From Bacillus aerolatus (lineage in GTDB: Bacteria; Bacillota; Bacilli; Bacillales; Domibacillaceae): a DNA stretch of 64,000 bases. The position numbers and the translations under genes were made by a program. Each line of letters opens with the position of its first letter. Within the stretch, counting starts at the first letter, position 1. The stretch lies in assembly GCF_009183655.1 (NCBI RefSeq), contig NZ_WEIO01000001.1:610829-674828 (forward strand), read 5' to 3'. The notes under the pieces are model-generated. The model had not been told where the DNA came from. It did not search any database and saw only the letters and a program-made list of their open reading frames with translations. Shown here one piece after another: positions 44,831 through 52,952 of this stretch.

Positions 44831-45957
44831 GCCTCCGACAATGCATCTAACTTTAACATTCTTAATGCTTCCTTTTTAAGATTGATGGCTGCATTTATAT
44901 CCCTGTCATGGTGTGTGCCGCAGGAAGGGCAGTTCCACTGACGCAAGGCGAGGCTTTTTACCTCTTTATGCTGATGACCGCAAGCGGAACAAAGCTGACT
45001 GCTGGCGAATGTTTTTGACACCACAACCACTTGTTTTCCATACCATTCTGCTTTGTATTCAAGCATGTGACGGAACTCTGACCAGCTTGCTTCGCTAATC
45101 GCTTTGGACAGGCTACGTTTTTTCAGCATATTCGACACTTGCAAATCTTCTATGCCTATGATGTCGTGGTTTTTGACAATACAGGTAGAGAGTTTGTCTA
45201 AGTAGTCTTTTCTGGCATGGGTGATTTTCTCATGTAGGCGGGCAACTCGAATCCTTGCTTTATTCCAATTAGATCCGCCTTTTTTCCGTCTGCTCATGAT
45301 GCGCTGTGCTTTCACCAATCTTTGTTCTAATGTTCGGAAGAATCGAGGATTGCTGAACACTTCTCCTGTGCTTAGAACGGCGAAATCTTTTAAGCCGACA
45401 TCTATACCAACAGAAGAGTTTGTTTTAGGAAGCTCTTTCACTTCCGTTTCTGTCAGGATAGACACAAAGTATTTTCCGCTTGGATTCCGCCTGATCGTTG
45501 CACTTAAAATTCTTCCTTCCACTTCCCGGATTTTGGCAAACTTGACAAGTCCGAGTTTTGGGAGTTTGATTGTGTGCTCCACAATAGCAATGTTCCCATT
45601 TGTGTGTTTTGTTTTATAGGACTGTACTTTATTCTTTTTAGATTTAAAACGGGGGACATCATTTTGTTTTTTGAAAAAACGCTCAAACGCATCTGAAAGA
45701 TGTTCAAGGGAAGACTGTAAGGCTACACTATCCGGTTCTTTTAGCCAGGTGATGTCTTTCTTCAATTGCGTGAGTTGTTTAGAACATTTGTTATAGGACA
45801 ATCCTTTTCCTGTTTGTTTATAAGAATCGTTCCAAAGAGACAAAAAGTGATTGAATACAAATCGGCTGCAACCGATTGTCTTATTCATCAAAACGGCTTG
45901 TTCTTCAGTAGGGTATATCCTGAATTTATATGCCTTGTTCACGATCATAGCTTTCAC
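44809..45957 (-). CDS. tnpB: TnpB, IS200/IS605 family RNA-guided nuclease
   Basis: 382 residues, full length and apparently intact. RuvC residues: D186 in [12 protein letters not shown]270 in [12 protein letters not shown]351/D353 in [12 protein letters not shown]. Zinc finger: C323, C326, C343, C346. The N-terminal domain starts with the usual [13 protein letters not shown]. No tnpA (Y1 transposase) is present, so the element is a single-gene type, moved in trans or immobile. GGAGGTG precedes the ATG. It lies downstream of a gene cluster boundary, with hairpins on both flanks. Confidence 0.9.
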   Translation of the reverse strand: MKAMIVNKAYKFRIYPTEEQAVLMNKTIGCSRFVFNHFLSLWNDSYKQTGKGLSYNKCSKQLTQLKKDITWLKEPDSVALQSSLEHLSDAFERFFKKQNDVPRFKSKKNKVQSYKTKHTNGNIAIVEHTIKLPKLGLVKFAKIREVEGRILSATIRRNPSGKYFVSILTETEVKELPKTNSSVGIDVGLKDFAVLSTGEVFSNPRFFRTLEQRLVKAQRIMSRRKKGGSNWNKARIRVARLHEKITHARKDYLDKLSTCIVKNHDIIGIEDLQVSNMLKKRSLSKAISEASWSEFRHMLEYKAEWYGKQVVVVSKTFASSQLCSACGHQHKEVKSLALRQWNCPSCGTHHDRDINAAINLKKEALRMLKLDALSEASAACTT

Positions 45958-46154
45958 CTCCTCGCATCTTTTTATATACTTATTATACCATATTAGGAAC
46001 TAACTTCATATTATTTCAGGGGTGAAATCAAGGAAAATAAACAATCGTATGATGGTTTCCTACAACAATTTTAAAAAGAGTGGACGGATACAAAGAGAAA
46101 AAAGATTGGGCACCCGTACACAAACTGTTTTTCATTTATTGCAAGTATCACTCG

Positions 46155-46262
46155 AACAGTCGGACAATCGAGATAGCCGAGGCTATCCCTTGTCCGAAGG
46201 CGATTCACCCCCCACTTAATACTGGGCTGCGCCCTTCACGTATTTGAAGATGGGGGTATTCT
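46155..46262 (+). ncRNA. Second structured element end or omega-RNA-like sequence
   Basis: Plus strand: TCGGACAA (46160-46167) pairs with TTGTCCGA (46190-46197) around ATAGCC/GGCTAT. Next, CCCCCA (46209-46214) pairs with TGGGGG (46251-46256) around GGGC/GCCC (46224-46234). The CCCCCACTT...GGGGG hairpin resembles the one behind tnpB but points the other way. It is either the other end of the same element or the remnant of a second IS605-type element. Confidence 0.4.
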
Positions 46263-46289
46263 CGCCTGAAAATCTGATAAAACTTGTAC

Positions 46290-46322
46290 ACACTGTTCAA
46301 AAATTGAGCAGTGTTATTTTTA
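46290..46322 (+). terminator. Terminator upstream of moeA
   Basis: ACACTGTTCAA / TTGAGCAGTGT stem, T-rich tail. Confidence 0.65.
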
Positions 46323-46384
46323 TGTGTGATTAATTACTGTAATTAGGATACAATCGGAGTAAGTGAGAATATATGCCATTTTAG

Positions 46385-46464
46385 CGTGGCTTAGCTTGGC
46401 AAAGCAGCCGATACAGCCAAGGTTATCAGTGATTTGCTGTTTGTCAACGAAATCTGTAGCCACG
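46385..46464 (+). promoter_or_regulatory. Possible structured leader of moeA
   Basis: The region could fold as a three-stem junction: CGTGGCT (46385-46391) with AGCCACG (46458-46464), CTTGGC (46395-46400) with GCCAAG (46416-46421), and GATTT (46431-46435) with AAATC (46450-46454). A GATACAAT-like -10 element sits upstream near 46347-46354. It lies 60 bases ahead of moeA. Confidence 0.35.
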
Positions 46465-46525
46465 GCGAAGAAAGCCTGCTTGAAGAGGTCTAGAAGAATT
46501 AGAGAGGAAAGGGGATTGGAGAACA

Positions 46526-47791
46526 ATGGAGAAAAGAAAACCAATAACTGTTGGCGAAGCGGTTCGAAAAGTGATGGACGTGGCCGGCAGCGGCAATAAA
46601 GAAACAGTACATATAAATGAAGCATTCGGGCGCCGGCTTGCTCAGGATATTATCTCCAGTCACCCCGTGCCGCCGTTTGATCGTTCGCCGTATGACGGTT
46701 TTGCCATTCGTGCTGAAGATTCCGAGGCTGCGGGCAGAGATAATCCGGTTACGTTTCGGGTAGCGGGTGAAATAGGAGCCGGAGATGTATTTGAAGGAGA
46801 GCTGCAAGAACGAGAAGCGGTCAGGATTATGACAGGCGCACAAATTCCGGCTGGATGCGATGCCATTGTCATGTTTGAATTGACTGCTGAGCATTCAGAA
46901 GGCGGAAATAAATACATGACGATCAAGCGGCCGTTTAAGTCTGGCGATAATATTTCGTTCAAGGGGGAAGACACCGAAGCAGGGAAAGTGCTTGTTCAAA
47001 AAGGAGCGTTTATTAATCCCGGTGTGATGGCGGTGCTGGCAACGTTTGGCTATCATGAAGTCGAGGTGGCCAAAAAGCTGGCCATCGGGGTGTTTGCAAC
47101 CGGTTCGGAGCTGCTCGATGTGCATGAGGAGCTGCAGCCGGGAAAAATCCGCAACAGCAATGCTCATATGATTCTTGCGCAGATTGAGCGGGCTGGAGCC
47201 AAGCCGCTGTATCTTGGCAAACTGCCGGACGAGTTTGATCTTTGCCTATCTGCTGTCGAGGAAGCGCTTCACAAAGTCGATATGCTAATTACGACCGGAG
47301 GCGTGTCGGTCGGCGACTACGACTTGCTGCCGGATATTTATAAAGAGATCGGCGCAGATGTGTTATTTAATAAAGTCGCCATGCGCCCAGGCAGTGTTAC
47401 GACGGTCGCTCAGGCGGGAGGGAAAATTTTATTCGGTTTGTCGGGCAATCCGTCTGCCTGCTATGTCGGCTTTGAATTGTTTGTGCGTCCGGTTATTTAT
47501 CATCGCTCGTTTTCCACTGCCCAGCATTTGAAAAAGGTGGAAGCGGAACTCGTGGAAGATTTCCTAAAGCCCAATCCGTTTACCCGTTTTGTCAGAAGCG
47601 GGCTTGATTATAAAGACGGCTTTTTGCGGGTGGATCCAAGCGGCTTTAATAAATCTAACGCAGTCGCTGTACTTGCTTGCACAGATGTGCTAATGATGCT
47701 GCCGGGCGGAACGAGAGGCTTTAAAAAAGGTGATATGGTGGACGTGCTGCTGCTTGATTCCCAAGAAGGCAGTGAGTGGCCGTGGGACTGA
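46526..47791 (+). CDS. moeA: MoeA, molybdopterin molybdenumtransferase
   Basis: 421 residues. MoeA inserts molybdenum into adenylated molybdopterin. Seen: AFGRRLAQDIISSHPVPPFDRSPYDGFAIRAED, EAVRIMTGAQIPAGCDAIVMFE, FKGEDTEAGKVLVQKG, VFATGSELLDVHEEL, TTGGVSVGDYDLLPDIYKEIGADVLFNKVAMRPGSVTTVAQ, LFGLSGNPSACYVGFELFVRP. The end of the frame overlaps mobB by 16 bases. It should supply the Mo cofactor of the formate-dehydrogenase-like enzyme at 10-13 kb. Confidence 0.94.
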   Translation: MEKRKPITVGEAVRKVMDVAGSGNKETVHINEAFGRRLAQDIISSHPVPPFDRSPYDGFAIRAEDSEAAGRDNPVTFRVAGEIGAGDVFEGELQEREAVRIMTGAQIPAGCDAIVMFELTAEHSEGGNKYMTIKRPFKSGDNISFKGEDTEAGKVLVQKGAFINPGVMAVLATFGYHEVEVAKKLAIGVFATGSELLDVHEELQPGKIRNSNAHMILAQIERAGAKPLYLGKLPDEFDLCLSAVEEALHKVDMLITTGGVSVGDYDLLPDIYKEIGADVLFNKVAMRPGSVTTVAQAGGKILFGLSGNPSACYVGFELFVRPVIYHRSFSTAQHLKKVEAELVEDFLKPNPFTRFVRSGLDYKDGFLRVDPSGFNKSNAVAVLACTDVLMMLPGGTRGFKKGDMVDVLLLDSQEGSEWPWD

Positions 47792-48312
47792 ACAAGCCGG
47801 TTCTTCAAGTGGCCGGCTACCAGAACAGCGGTAAAACAACGCTAATGACTAAGTTTATTCAAGAAGCGAAGCGGCAAGACTGGACAGTTGCTTCTTTCAA
47901 GCATCATGGCCACGGCGGTGCACCTTTAATTGCGGAAGATAAAAAGGACAGCGGCCGACACTTTCAGGCAGGCGCGTTAGTTGCAGGCGTAGAAGGCGGA
48001 GGGGTATTACAAATTACCGCTGAAAAAGCAGAGTGGCAGCTAGAAGAAATTCTTTGTTTATACGATAATTTCCCTGTCGACCTGTTGCTGATTGAAGGAT
48101 ATAAACAGGCAGACTATCCGAAAGTTGTTTTGGTTAAAGACGACAAAGAATTAGAACTGCTTGACCGCCTCAAAAACATTCAGGCCGTGATCAGCTGGCA
48201 GCCGCTCATCATGAAAAAAAAGAGTTACCCCGTTTTTTTGCTTGAGGAAGAAGAAAAGTATCTGGACTGGTTTGTTCAATATATAGGAAAGAAACTAGGA
48301 TCATTAAAATAA
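47776..48312 (+). CDS. mobB: MobB, molybdopterin-guanine dinucleotide synthesis GTP-binding protein
   Basis: 178 residues with a GTG start inside the end of moeA. P-loop LQVAGYQNSGKTTLMTKFIQEA near residue 10, FKHHGHGG and LLIEGYKQADYPKVVLVKD are typical. It binds GTP and assists MobA in attaching GMP to molybdopterin. Ends about 130 bases before the next coding unit. Confidence 0.92.
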   Translation: MAVGLNKPVLQVAGYQNSGKTTLMTKFIQEAKRQDWTVASFKHHGHGGAPLIAEDKKDSGRHFQAGALVAGVEGGGVLQITAEKAEWQLEEILCLYDNFPVDLLLIEGYKQADYPKVVLVKDDKELELLDRLKNIQAVISWQPLIMKKKSYPVFLLEEEEKYLDWFVQYIGKKLGSLK

Positions 48313-48468
48313 AAAATCATACATAAGGGAATTTCCCCCGATATAGAAAACACTATCTATTTCTTACAATAGCAATTCTTATTCAATCCGCTCCAGGAAA
48401 GAGAACAACTATCATTTTGGAGCTTCCATTTAATTAATTATTGCCGTCTATCAGAAAGGAAGAGAAAA

Positions 48469-48543
48469 ATGCAAAGACGTTATTTAAGGCAGAAGCTATT
48501 TTCTTCCATTGCGAAGAGGGGCGGACAAAAATGGGGACGATAA
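48469..48543 (+). CDS. Short upstream frame overlapping mobA
   Basis: ATG at 48469 behind AAAGGAAGAG, 24 codons (MQRRYLRQKLFSSIAKRGGQ ...), stop at 48541-48543, so it runs over the mobA start at 48531. The ribosome site is better than that of mobA. It may be a basic leader peptide that couples translation. Confidence 0.35.
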   Translation: MQRRYLRQKLFSSIAKRGGQKWGR

Positions 48544-49142
48544 AGCGGAAAGAACGAATTGGTATTGTACTTGCCGGCGGGGAATCAAGGAGATTCGGGG
48601 AACCGAAAGCTTTTGCGCTGTATAATGGGAGCTTTTTTTATGAGCGGGCTGTACAAGCACTCGCTCCTTATACAGATCAAACCGTGCTCACAGGCCATCC
48701 GGCGCTAGCGGCACGATTCAACCGGCAGCCATCTGTTCAGGTTATTGAAGATTTGACACTTTATTCCGGAAAAGGACCGCTGGCCGGATTATACAGTGTG
48801 ATGAAGCAATTCGATGCCAAATGGTATATTGTCCTTCCATGTGATATGCCGTTAGTCAATACTGAAGTAATAGGCCGGCTGACTGCTGCGTCTGATGAAG
48901 CATTTGATGCCATTGTTCCATATATAGCAGGCAAATGGCAGCCGCTTGCCGCTGTTTACCACCGAAGGGTTTTGCCTGTTGTAATAAATCAGCTCACTGC
49001 CGGCCATTACCGGATGGTAGATTTTTTGAAAAAAATAAATACAAAAATAGTTACTGAAGTTGATTTACAGTCAGCTGAAGAAATATTTAAAAACATTAAT
49101 ACTAAGGATGCCTACCGCCAATTAATTGCTGATAAAACGTAA
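48531..49142 (+). CDS. mobA: MobA, molybdenum cofactor guanylyltransferase
   Basis: 203 residues from the ATG at 48531 (GAGGGGCGG ahead). GIVLAGGESRRFGEPKAFALYNG is the nucleotidyltransferase signature; LYSGKGPLAGLYSVMKQFDAKWYIVLPCDMPLVN and YIAGKWQPLAAVYHRRVLPV follow. It transfers GMP to Mo-molybdopterin, giving the bis-MGD cofactor needed by the formate-dehydrogenase-like protein. The 30 in-frame codons upstream have no site of their own. Confidence 0.9.
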   Translation: MGTIKRKERIGIVLAGGESRRFGEPKAFALYNGSFFYERAVQALAPYTDQTVLTGHPALAARFNRQPSVQVIEDLTLYSGKGPLAGLYSVMKQFDAKWYIVLPCDMPLVNTEVIGRLTAASDEAFDAIVPYIAGKWQPLAAVYHRRVLPVVINQLTAGHYRMVDFLKKINTKIVTEVDLQSAEEIFKNINTKDAYRQLIADKT

Positions 49143-49194
49143 ATCCGGCCGTTACAGTGGAGGAATGATTGTTATTCCAATTTATTCATAGAAA

Positions 49195-49236
49195 AGTGAC
49201 CAGCATCCTTAGAAAGATAGCTGGTCATCTTTTTAT
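49195..49236. terminator. Terminator after mobA
   Basis: TGACCAGC / GCTGGTCA stem, inner ATCcTT / AAgGAT-like pairs, T run on the plus strand. Confidence 0.75.
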
Positions 49237-49386
49237 CATTTTAATATGCAATTTTAGTCTTATGTTAGGGTAAAGTGTAAAAAAACCCATAAAAGTTACA
49301 ATTTAATGAATTTTCGTTAAAATTATTGCTTTTTTCTGGTAGACTAAATTGTAACTGTTCAAGAAGTAGGAAAAAGGAGGAATTCA

Positions 49387-50919
49387 ATGAATCCGACAAA
49401 TATAGAAACAATGTTTATGGACGAAACAATGAATTGGTTTGCCAGCAGGACAAATGATATGTTTTTATTAATGGATGATACCGGGCTCATAAAATATGTA
49501 AATCCCACCTTTGAAAAAATTCTGCACATTCCTTTTTCTAAGATGATCAACAAGTCTTTTTTAGATTTTATTCATAATGAAGACACTGCAAAAACGACAG
49601 AACATTTACTTCATTTTCAAAAAGATCGTGAATTTAGACCATTTACTAGTCAATGCAAGCGGGTTGACGGGACGTATAATTTAGTGCATTGGGATACGGC
49701 AGAAATTACTAAGCAAGGCTGGATTCGAACGATTGGCCACCTTGTGGAAAATGATAAAGAAAAGAAAAATGAAAGCGCTTTAAATAACAATTGGAGAAAT
49801 AATTTTTTAGATTTTACGGATGGTGCAGGGGAAAAGTTGCTTCTTGATATTACTAAAAACATTACTGAAGTTATTTCCTTATACGATATTAAACAGAACA
49901 AATTTCTTTTTATCAGCCCTTCTTTTGAAAGGTTTTGGGGAGTCAGTATTGACGCAATTTATCAAGGTTCTGCTATTTTTCTTGATAAATTGCAGGAAAA
50001 AGATAGAGAGAAATTCATTGACCTATTTCATAACCCATCCCGCTTTCCGAGAGAAATAGAATTCCAGCTAAAAGGAAAAGAAGAGGCAGAAGCCCGTTGG
50101 ATTCGAATGAAAGCTATTCTGACTGCTGATGAGAATGGAACCCCCAACCGGCTTGTTAGTATTTCTCAAGATATTACCGATGTAAAAAAGAGAGATACAC
50201 TGATGAGTAAATGGGAAAATTCGGGGGTGGTTGGACAACTGGCAGCTGGGATTGCCCATGAGGTCAGAAACCCTTTAACGGCTGTCAAAGGGTTTGTTCA
50301 ACTGCTGGCCCAAGAAACGGGTAATAAATACAGTGAGATTATTTTATCCGAGCTTGAGCGGATAGGGGCTATTTTAAATGAATTTTTAATGCTGGCCAAG
50401 CCTCAACAGGAAATAAAAATGGAAAAAAGAAATATAAATAAAATTTTAAAAGAGGTTGCTGCTTTTATAAAACCGGAAGCGCTATTAAATAAAGTAGATA
50501 TTATTGTAGACCCAGACAAATCCCTCCCATTTGTGAATTGTGAGGCTAAGCAAATCAAGCAGGTTATTATTAATTTGATCAAGAATGCTATTGAAGCAAT
50601 GCCAGCCGGTGGAAAGATTCATATAAAAACACATACTGCTCATAATGGCTATGCAGCTATAGAAGTAAAAGACGAGGGAGTGGGCATATCGAAAGAGCGC
50701 CTTGAGCGTCTTGGAGAGCCTTTTTATTCTAATAAAGAAAAAGGGATGGGTTTGGGACTAATGGTGAGCAAAAAGATAATAAAAAATCATAAAGGAACCA
50801 TTACTTTTTCCAGTGAAGAAGGAAGAGGCACAACAGCTTTAATTCTTCTGCCGCCGGTCATTGATGTCGGACATGGTTCTTTGAGAAGGAGAGGTGACAG
50901 ATGCAACTTACCAAACTGA
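49387..50919 (+). CDS. Soluble PAS-PAS sensor histidine kinase
   Basis: 510 residues, start behind AAGGAGG. PAS 1 (about 12-125, MFLLMDDTGLIKYVNPTFEKILHI), PAS 2 (about 155-270), HisKA with His in AAGIAHEVRNPLTAVKGFVQLLAQE near 295, and HATPase with NLIKNAIEAMP, VKDEGVGI and GMGLGL. No membrane helix and no partner regulator, as in phosphorelay kinases of spore formers. The final ~18 residues (DVGHGSLRRRGDRCNLPN) run into an aldo/keto reductase fragment at 50901, so the natural end may have been altered by a deletion. Confidence 0.85.
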   Translation: MNPTNIETMFMDETMNWFASRTNDMFLLMDDTGLIKYVNPTFEKILHIPFSKMINKSFLDFIHNEDTAKTTEHLLHFQKDREFRPFTSQCKRVDGTYNLVHWDTAEITKQGWIRTIGHLVENDKEKKNESALNNNWRNNFLDFTDGAGEKLLLDITKNITEVISLYDIKQNKFLFISPSFERFWGVSIDAIYQGSAIFLDKLQEKDREKFIDLFHNPSRFPREIEFQLKGKEEAEARWIRMKAILTADENGTPNRLVSISQDITDVKKRDTLMSKWENSGVVGQLAAGIAHEVRNPLTAVKGFVQLLAQETGNKYSEIILSELERIGAILNEFLMLAKPQQEIKMEKRNINKILKEVAAFIKPEALLNKVDIIVDPDKSLPFVNCEAKQIKQVIINLIKNAIEAMPAGGKIHIKTHTAHNGYAAIEVKDEGVGISKERLERLGEPFYSNKEKGMGLGLMVSKKIIKNHKGTITFSSEEGRGTTALILLPPVIDVGHGSLRRRGDRCNLPN

Positions 50920-50996
50920 AGAACATCGAACTAAACATATCCAGAATTGGATTAGGTACAAACTTGTCTTCTTTTTTGCACAAAATTAAATTATAA
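50901..50996 (+). pseudogene. Aldo/keto reductase 5' fragment
   Basis: ATG behind GAGAGGTGACAG; MQLTKLKNIELNISRIGLGTN is the N-terminal strand of an aldo/keto reductase, then unrelated residues and a stop after 31 codons. Broken by the same event that removed the 5' end of the purU gene. Confidence 0.6.
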
Positions 50997-51002
50997 CGTT
51001 TA

Positions 51003-51416
51003 TGAACGAAAGAAGAGGCTGAACATAAAGCCGCAGAACTTATGAAAGGAAAAGTAGACTTTATTGTTCTGGCAAGGTATATGCAAATTCTTTCTCCTAA
51101 TTTTATATCCAAATATCCAAATCAAATTATTAATATCCATCACTCTTTCTTACCGGCATTTGTAGGAGCAAACCCTTATGCAAGAGCTTTTAATCGGGGG
51201 GTTAAGTTAATTGGAGCAACTGCACACTATGTCACCAATGACCTTGATGAAGGACCAATTATTGAACAGGATATCTTGCGGGTTAATCATCGCTATGCAG
51301 CAGAAGATTTAAAGGTGGCCGGACGTCATGTGGAAAGAAGTGTTCTTGCCCAAGCTGTTTCTTGGCATGTTGAAGATAAGGTAATTGTTCATGGCAATAA
51401 AACGATTGTATTTTGA
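51003..51416 (+). pseudogene. purU: purU (formyltetrahydrofolate deformylase) 3' fragment
   Basis: From about 51003 to the stop at 51414-51416 the frame encodes the C-terminal ~137 residues of Pur[46 protein letters not shown], then [20 protein letters not shown]. This includes the catalytic His of HHSFLPAF and the Asp of DEGPII, but the ACT domain and first half of the formyltransferase domain are missing. An internal ATG (51042) could start a 124-residue peptide. Confidence 0.75.
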
Positions 51417-51472
51417 AGGCGGAGTCGTCCCGCTTGAAGATGAACAGCTGACTGTGGCGTTTTAATTATTCA

Positions 51473-51512
51473 AAAGAGACAGTTTATCCGGGATTGGATA
51501 AGCTGTCTTTTA
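51473..51512 (+). terminator. Terminator behind the purU fragment
   Basis: AAAGAGACAGTTTATCC / GGATAAGCTGTCTTTT stem and T-rich tail. Confidence 0.75.
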
Positions 51513-51655
51513 TTCATTCCAAACTGATTGATGGCTTTTCAAACCTCCTCTTTCATCATAATATCACCCTATTTTTTCTTCTAAATCGTGGTTGAAACCT
51601 ATTTCTACATCAATTGAATCAATAAATAACTATATTTTTAAGGTGGGCAGCACGC

Positions 51656-51697
51656 TAGTTTTAGTTGTTTTCATAGTCATAAAAACAACTAAAACTA
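51656..51697. promoter_or_regulatory. Perfect 16-bp inverted repeat upstream of the phosphonate operon
   Basis: Arms TAGTTTTAGTTGTTTT (51656-51671) and AAAACAACTAAAACTA (51682-51697) with spacer CATAGTCATA, 129 bases ahead of the binding-protein start. Each arm holds a TAGTT direct repeat. Either an operator (the operon encodes a DeoR regulator) or a leader hairpin; no T run suits a terminator. Confidence 0.55.
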
Positions 51698-51825
51698 CAA
51701 AAAAACAGAAGAAAACAAATTTTTAATATTTACTTACAACTACTTAACCTCAAATTAATACTGGCTTAATAATGTGGTTTTATATTGTATTTAGAAATAA
51801 TTTTTCCGAAAAAGGAGTAAAAACA

Positions 51826-52905
51826 ATGAAAAACCACATTAAAAAATCATTCATTGTGTTATCAAGTGCGATGATGCTGGCAGCATGCGGTCAAGACACT
51901 AGCACTAAGACGGATGGTGAGGGGGCTAACTCTGAGAATCTATCGGGTGAGTTAACGGTTTATACAGCGATTGAAGAAGAGTTAATTCCTCAATACTTAG
52001 AGACATTCGAAGAGAAGTATCCGGATGTAGATTTGAACATCGTACGTGACTCAACAGGAGTGATTACAGCAAAGTTATTAGCTGAAGGGAAAAACACGGA
52101 AGCAGATGTTGTATGGGGAACAGCAGCATCAAGTTTATTATCGCTCGAAAGCAAAGATATGCTTGAAGGATATACACCGAAAGAAAGCGACAAGATTCTC
52201 GCCCCTTATAAAGACAGCGAAAAACCTGAAAAGTGGGTAGGCAACACAACATTTATGACAGGAATTGTCGTCAATAAAGAAGAGTTGAAAAAGAGAGGAA
52301 TAGACGCTCCAAAAACATATGAAGATTTATTAAAACCGGAATACAAAGGTCTGATCGTCATGCCGCACCCGGCTTCATCAGGTACAGGATTCTTAACGGT
52401 ATCTGCTTGGCTGCAAATCATGAGCGAGGAAAAAGGCTGGGACTACATGACGAAGTTACATAAAAACATTGGTACATACACTCACTCTGGTTCGAAACCG
52501 GCCAAGCTTGCAGCCTCTGGTGAGTATCCAATCGGCATTTCATTAGTATACAGCGGCGTGCAGCAAAAGCAAGAAGGTGCACCTGTTGAAGTCGTATTGC
52601 CAGAAGAGGGACTTGGCTGGGATGTTGAGGCCAATGCGTTAATCAACAAAGATGATAAAGAGAGTGACGAGTTAGCGAAAGCATTCCTAGATTGGGCTGT
52701 GACAGATGATGTCATGAAGAAATATTACGATGCAAACGGCTTCTCGACAATGGAAAATGATTTTGAAAAGCCTGAAGGGTTCCCGGAAGGCGTTGAAGAG
52801 AAAATGTACAAAGACAATAATTTAAAAAAGGCAGCAGAAAATCGCGACGCCATTCTTGAAAAGTGGGAGGAACAATACGGCAGCAAAGCGGAGCCGAAAG
52901 AATAA
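51826..52905 (+). CDS. 2-Aminoethylphosphonate ABC transporter binding lipoprotein (PhnS-like)
   Basis: 359 residues from the ATG at 51826, behind AAAAGGAG. Signal peptide with lipobox LAAC near residue 20. The mature part has the fold of Fe3+/AEP-type binding proteins: GELTVYTAIEEELIPQYLETFEEKYPDVDLNIVRDSTGVITAKLLAEGKNTEADVVWGTAAS, PHPASSGTGFLTVSAWLQ and PIGISLVYSGV. The genes that follow degrade 2-aminoethylphosphonate, so that is the likely ligand. First gene of the operon. Confidence 0.87.
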   Translation: MKNHIKKSFIVLSSAMMLAACGQDTSTKTDGEGANSENLSGELTVYTAIEEELIPQYLETFEEKYPDVDLNIVRDSTGVITAKLLAEGKNTEADVVWGTAASSLLSLESKDMLEGYTPKESDKILAPYKDSEKPEKWVGNTTFMTGIVVNKEELKKRGIDAPKTYEDLLKPEYKGLIVMPHPASSGTGFLTVSAWLQIMSEEKGWDYMTKLHKNIGTYTHSGSKPAKLAASGEYPIGISLVYSGVQQKQEGAPVEVVLPEEGLGWDVEANALINKDDKESDELAKAFLDWAVTDDVMKKYYDANGFSTMENDFEKPEGFPEGVEEKMYKDNNLKKAAENRDAILEKWEEQYGSKAEPKE

Positions 52906-52952
52906 TAAGAGCGAAAGACTATTTCACTATTATTCAAAAAGGAGTTTTTACG

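Noticed and set aside
46022..46219. 65-residue plus-strand frame next to tnpB
   Set aside because: No family features; its second half lies in the structured element end.
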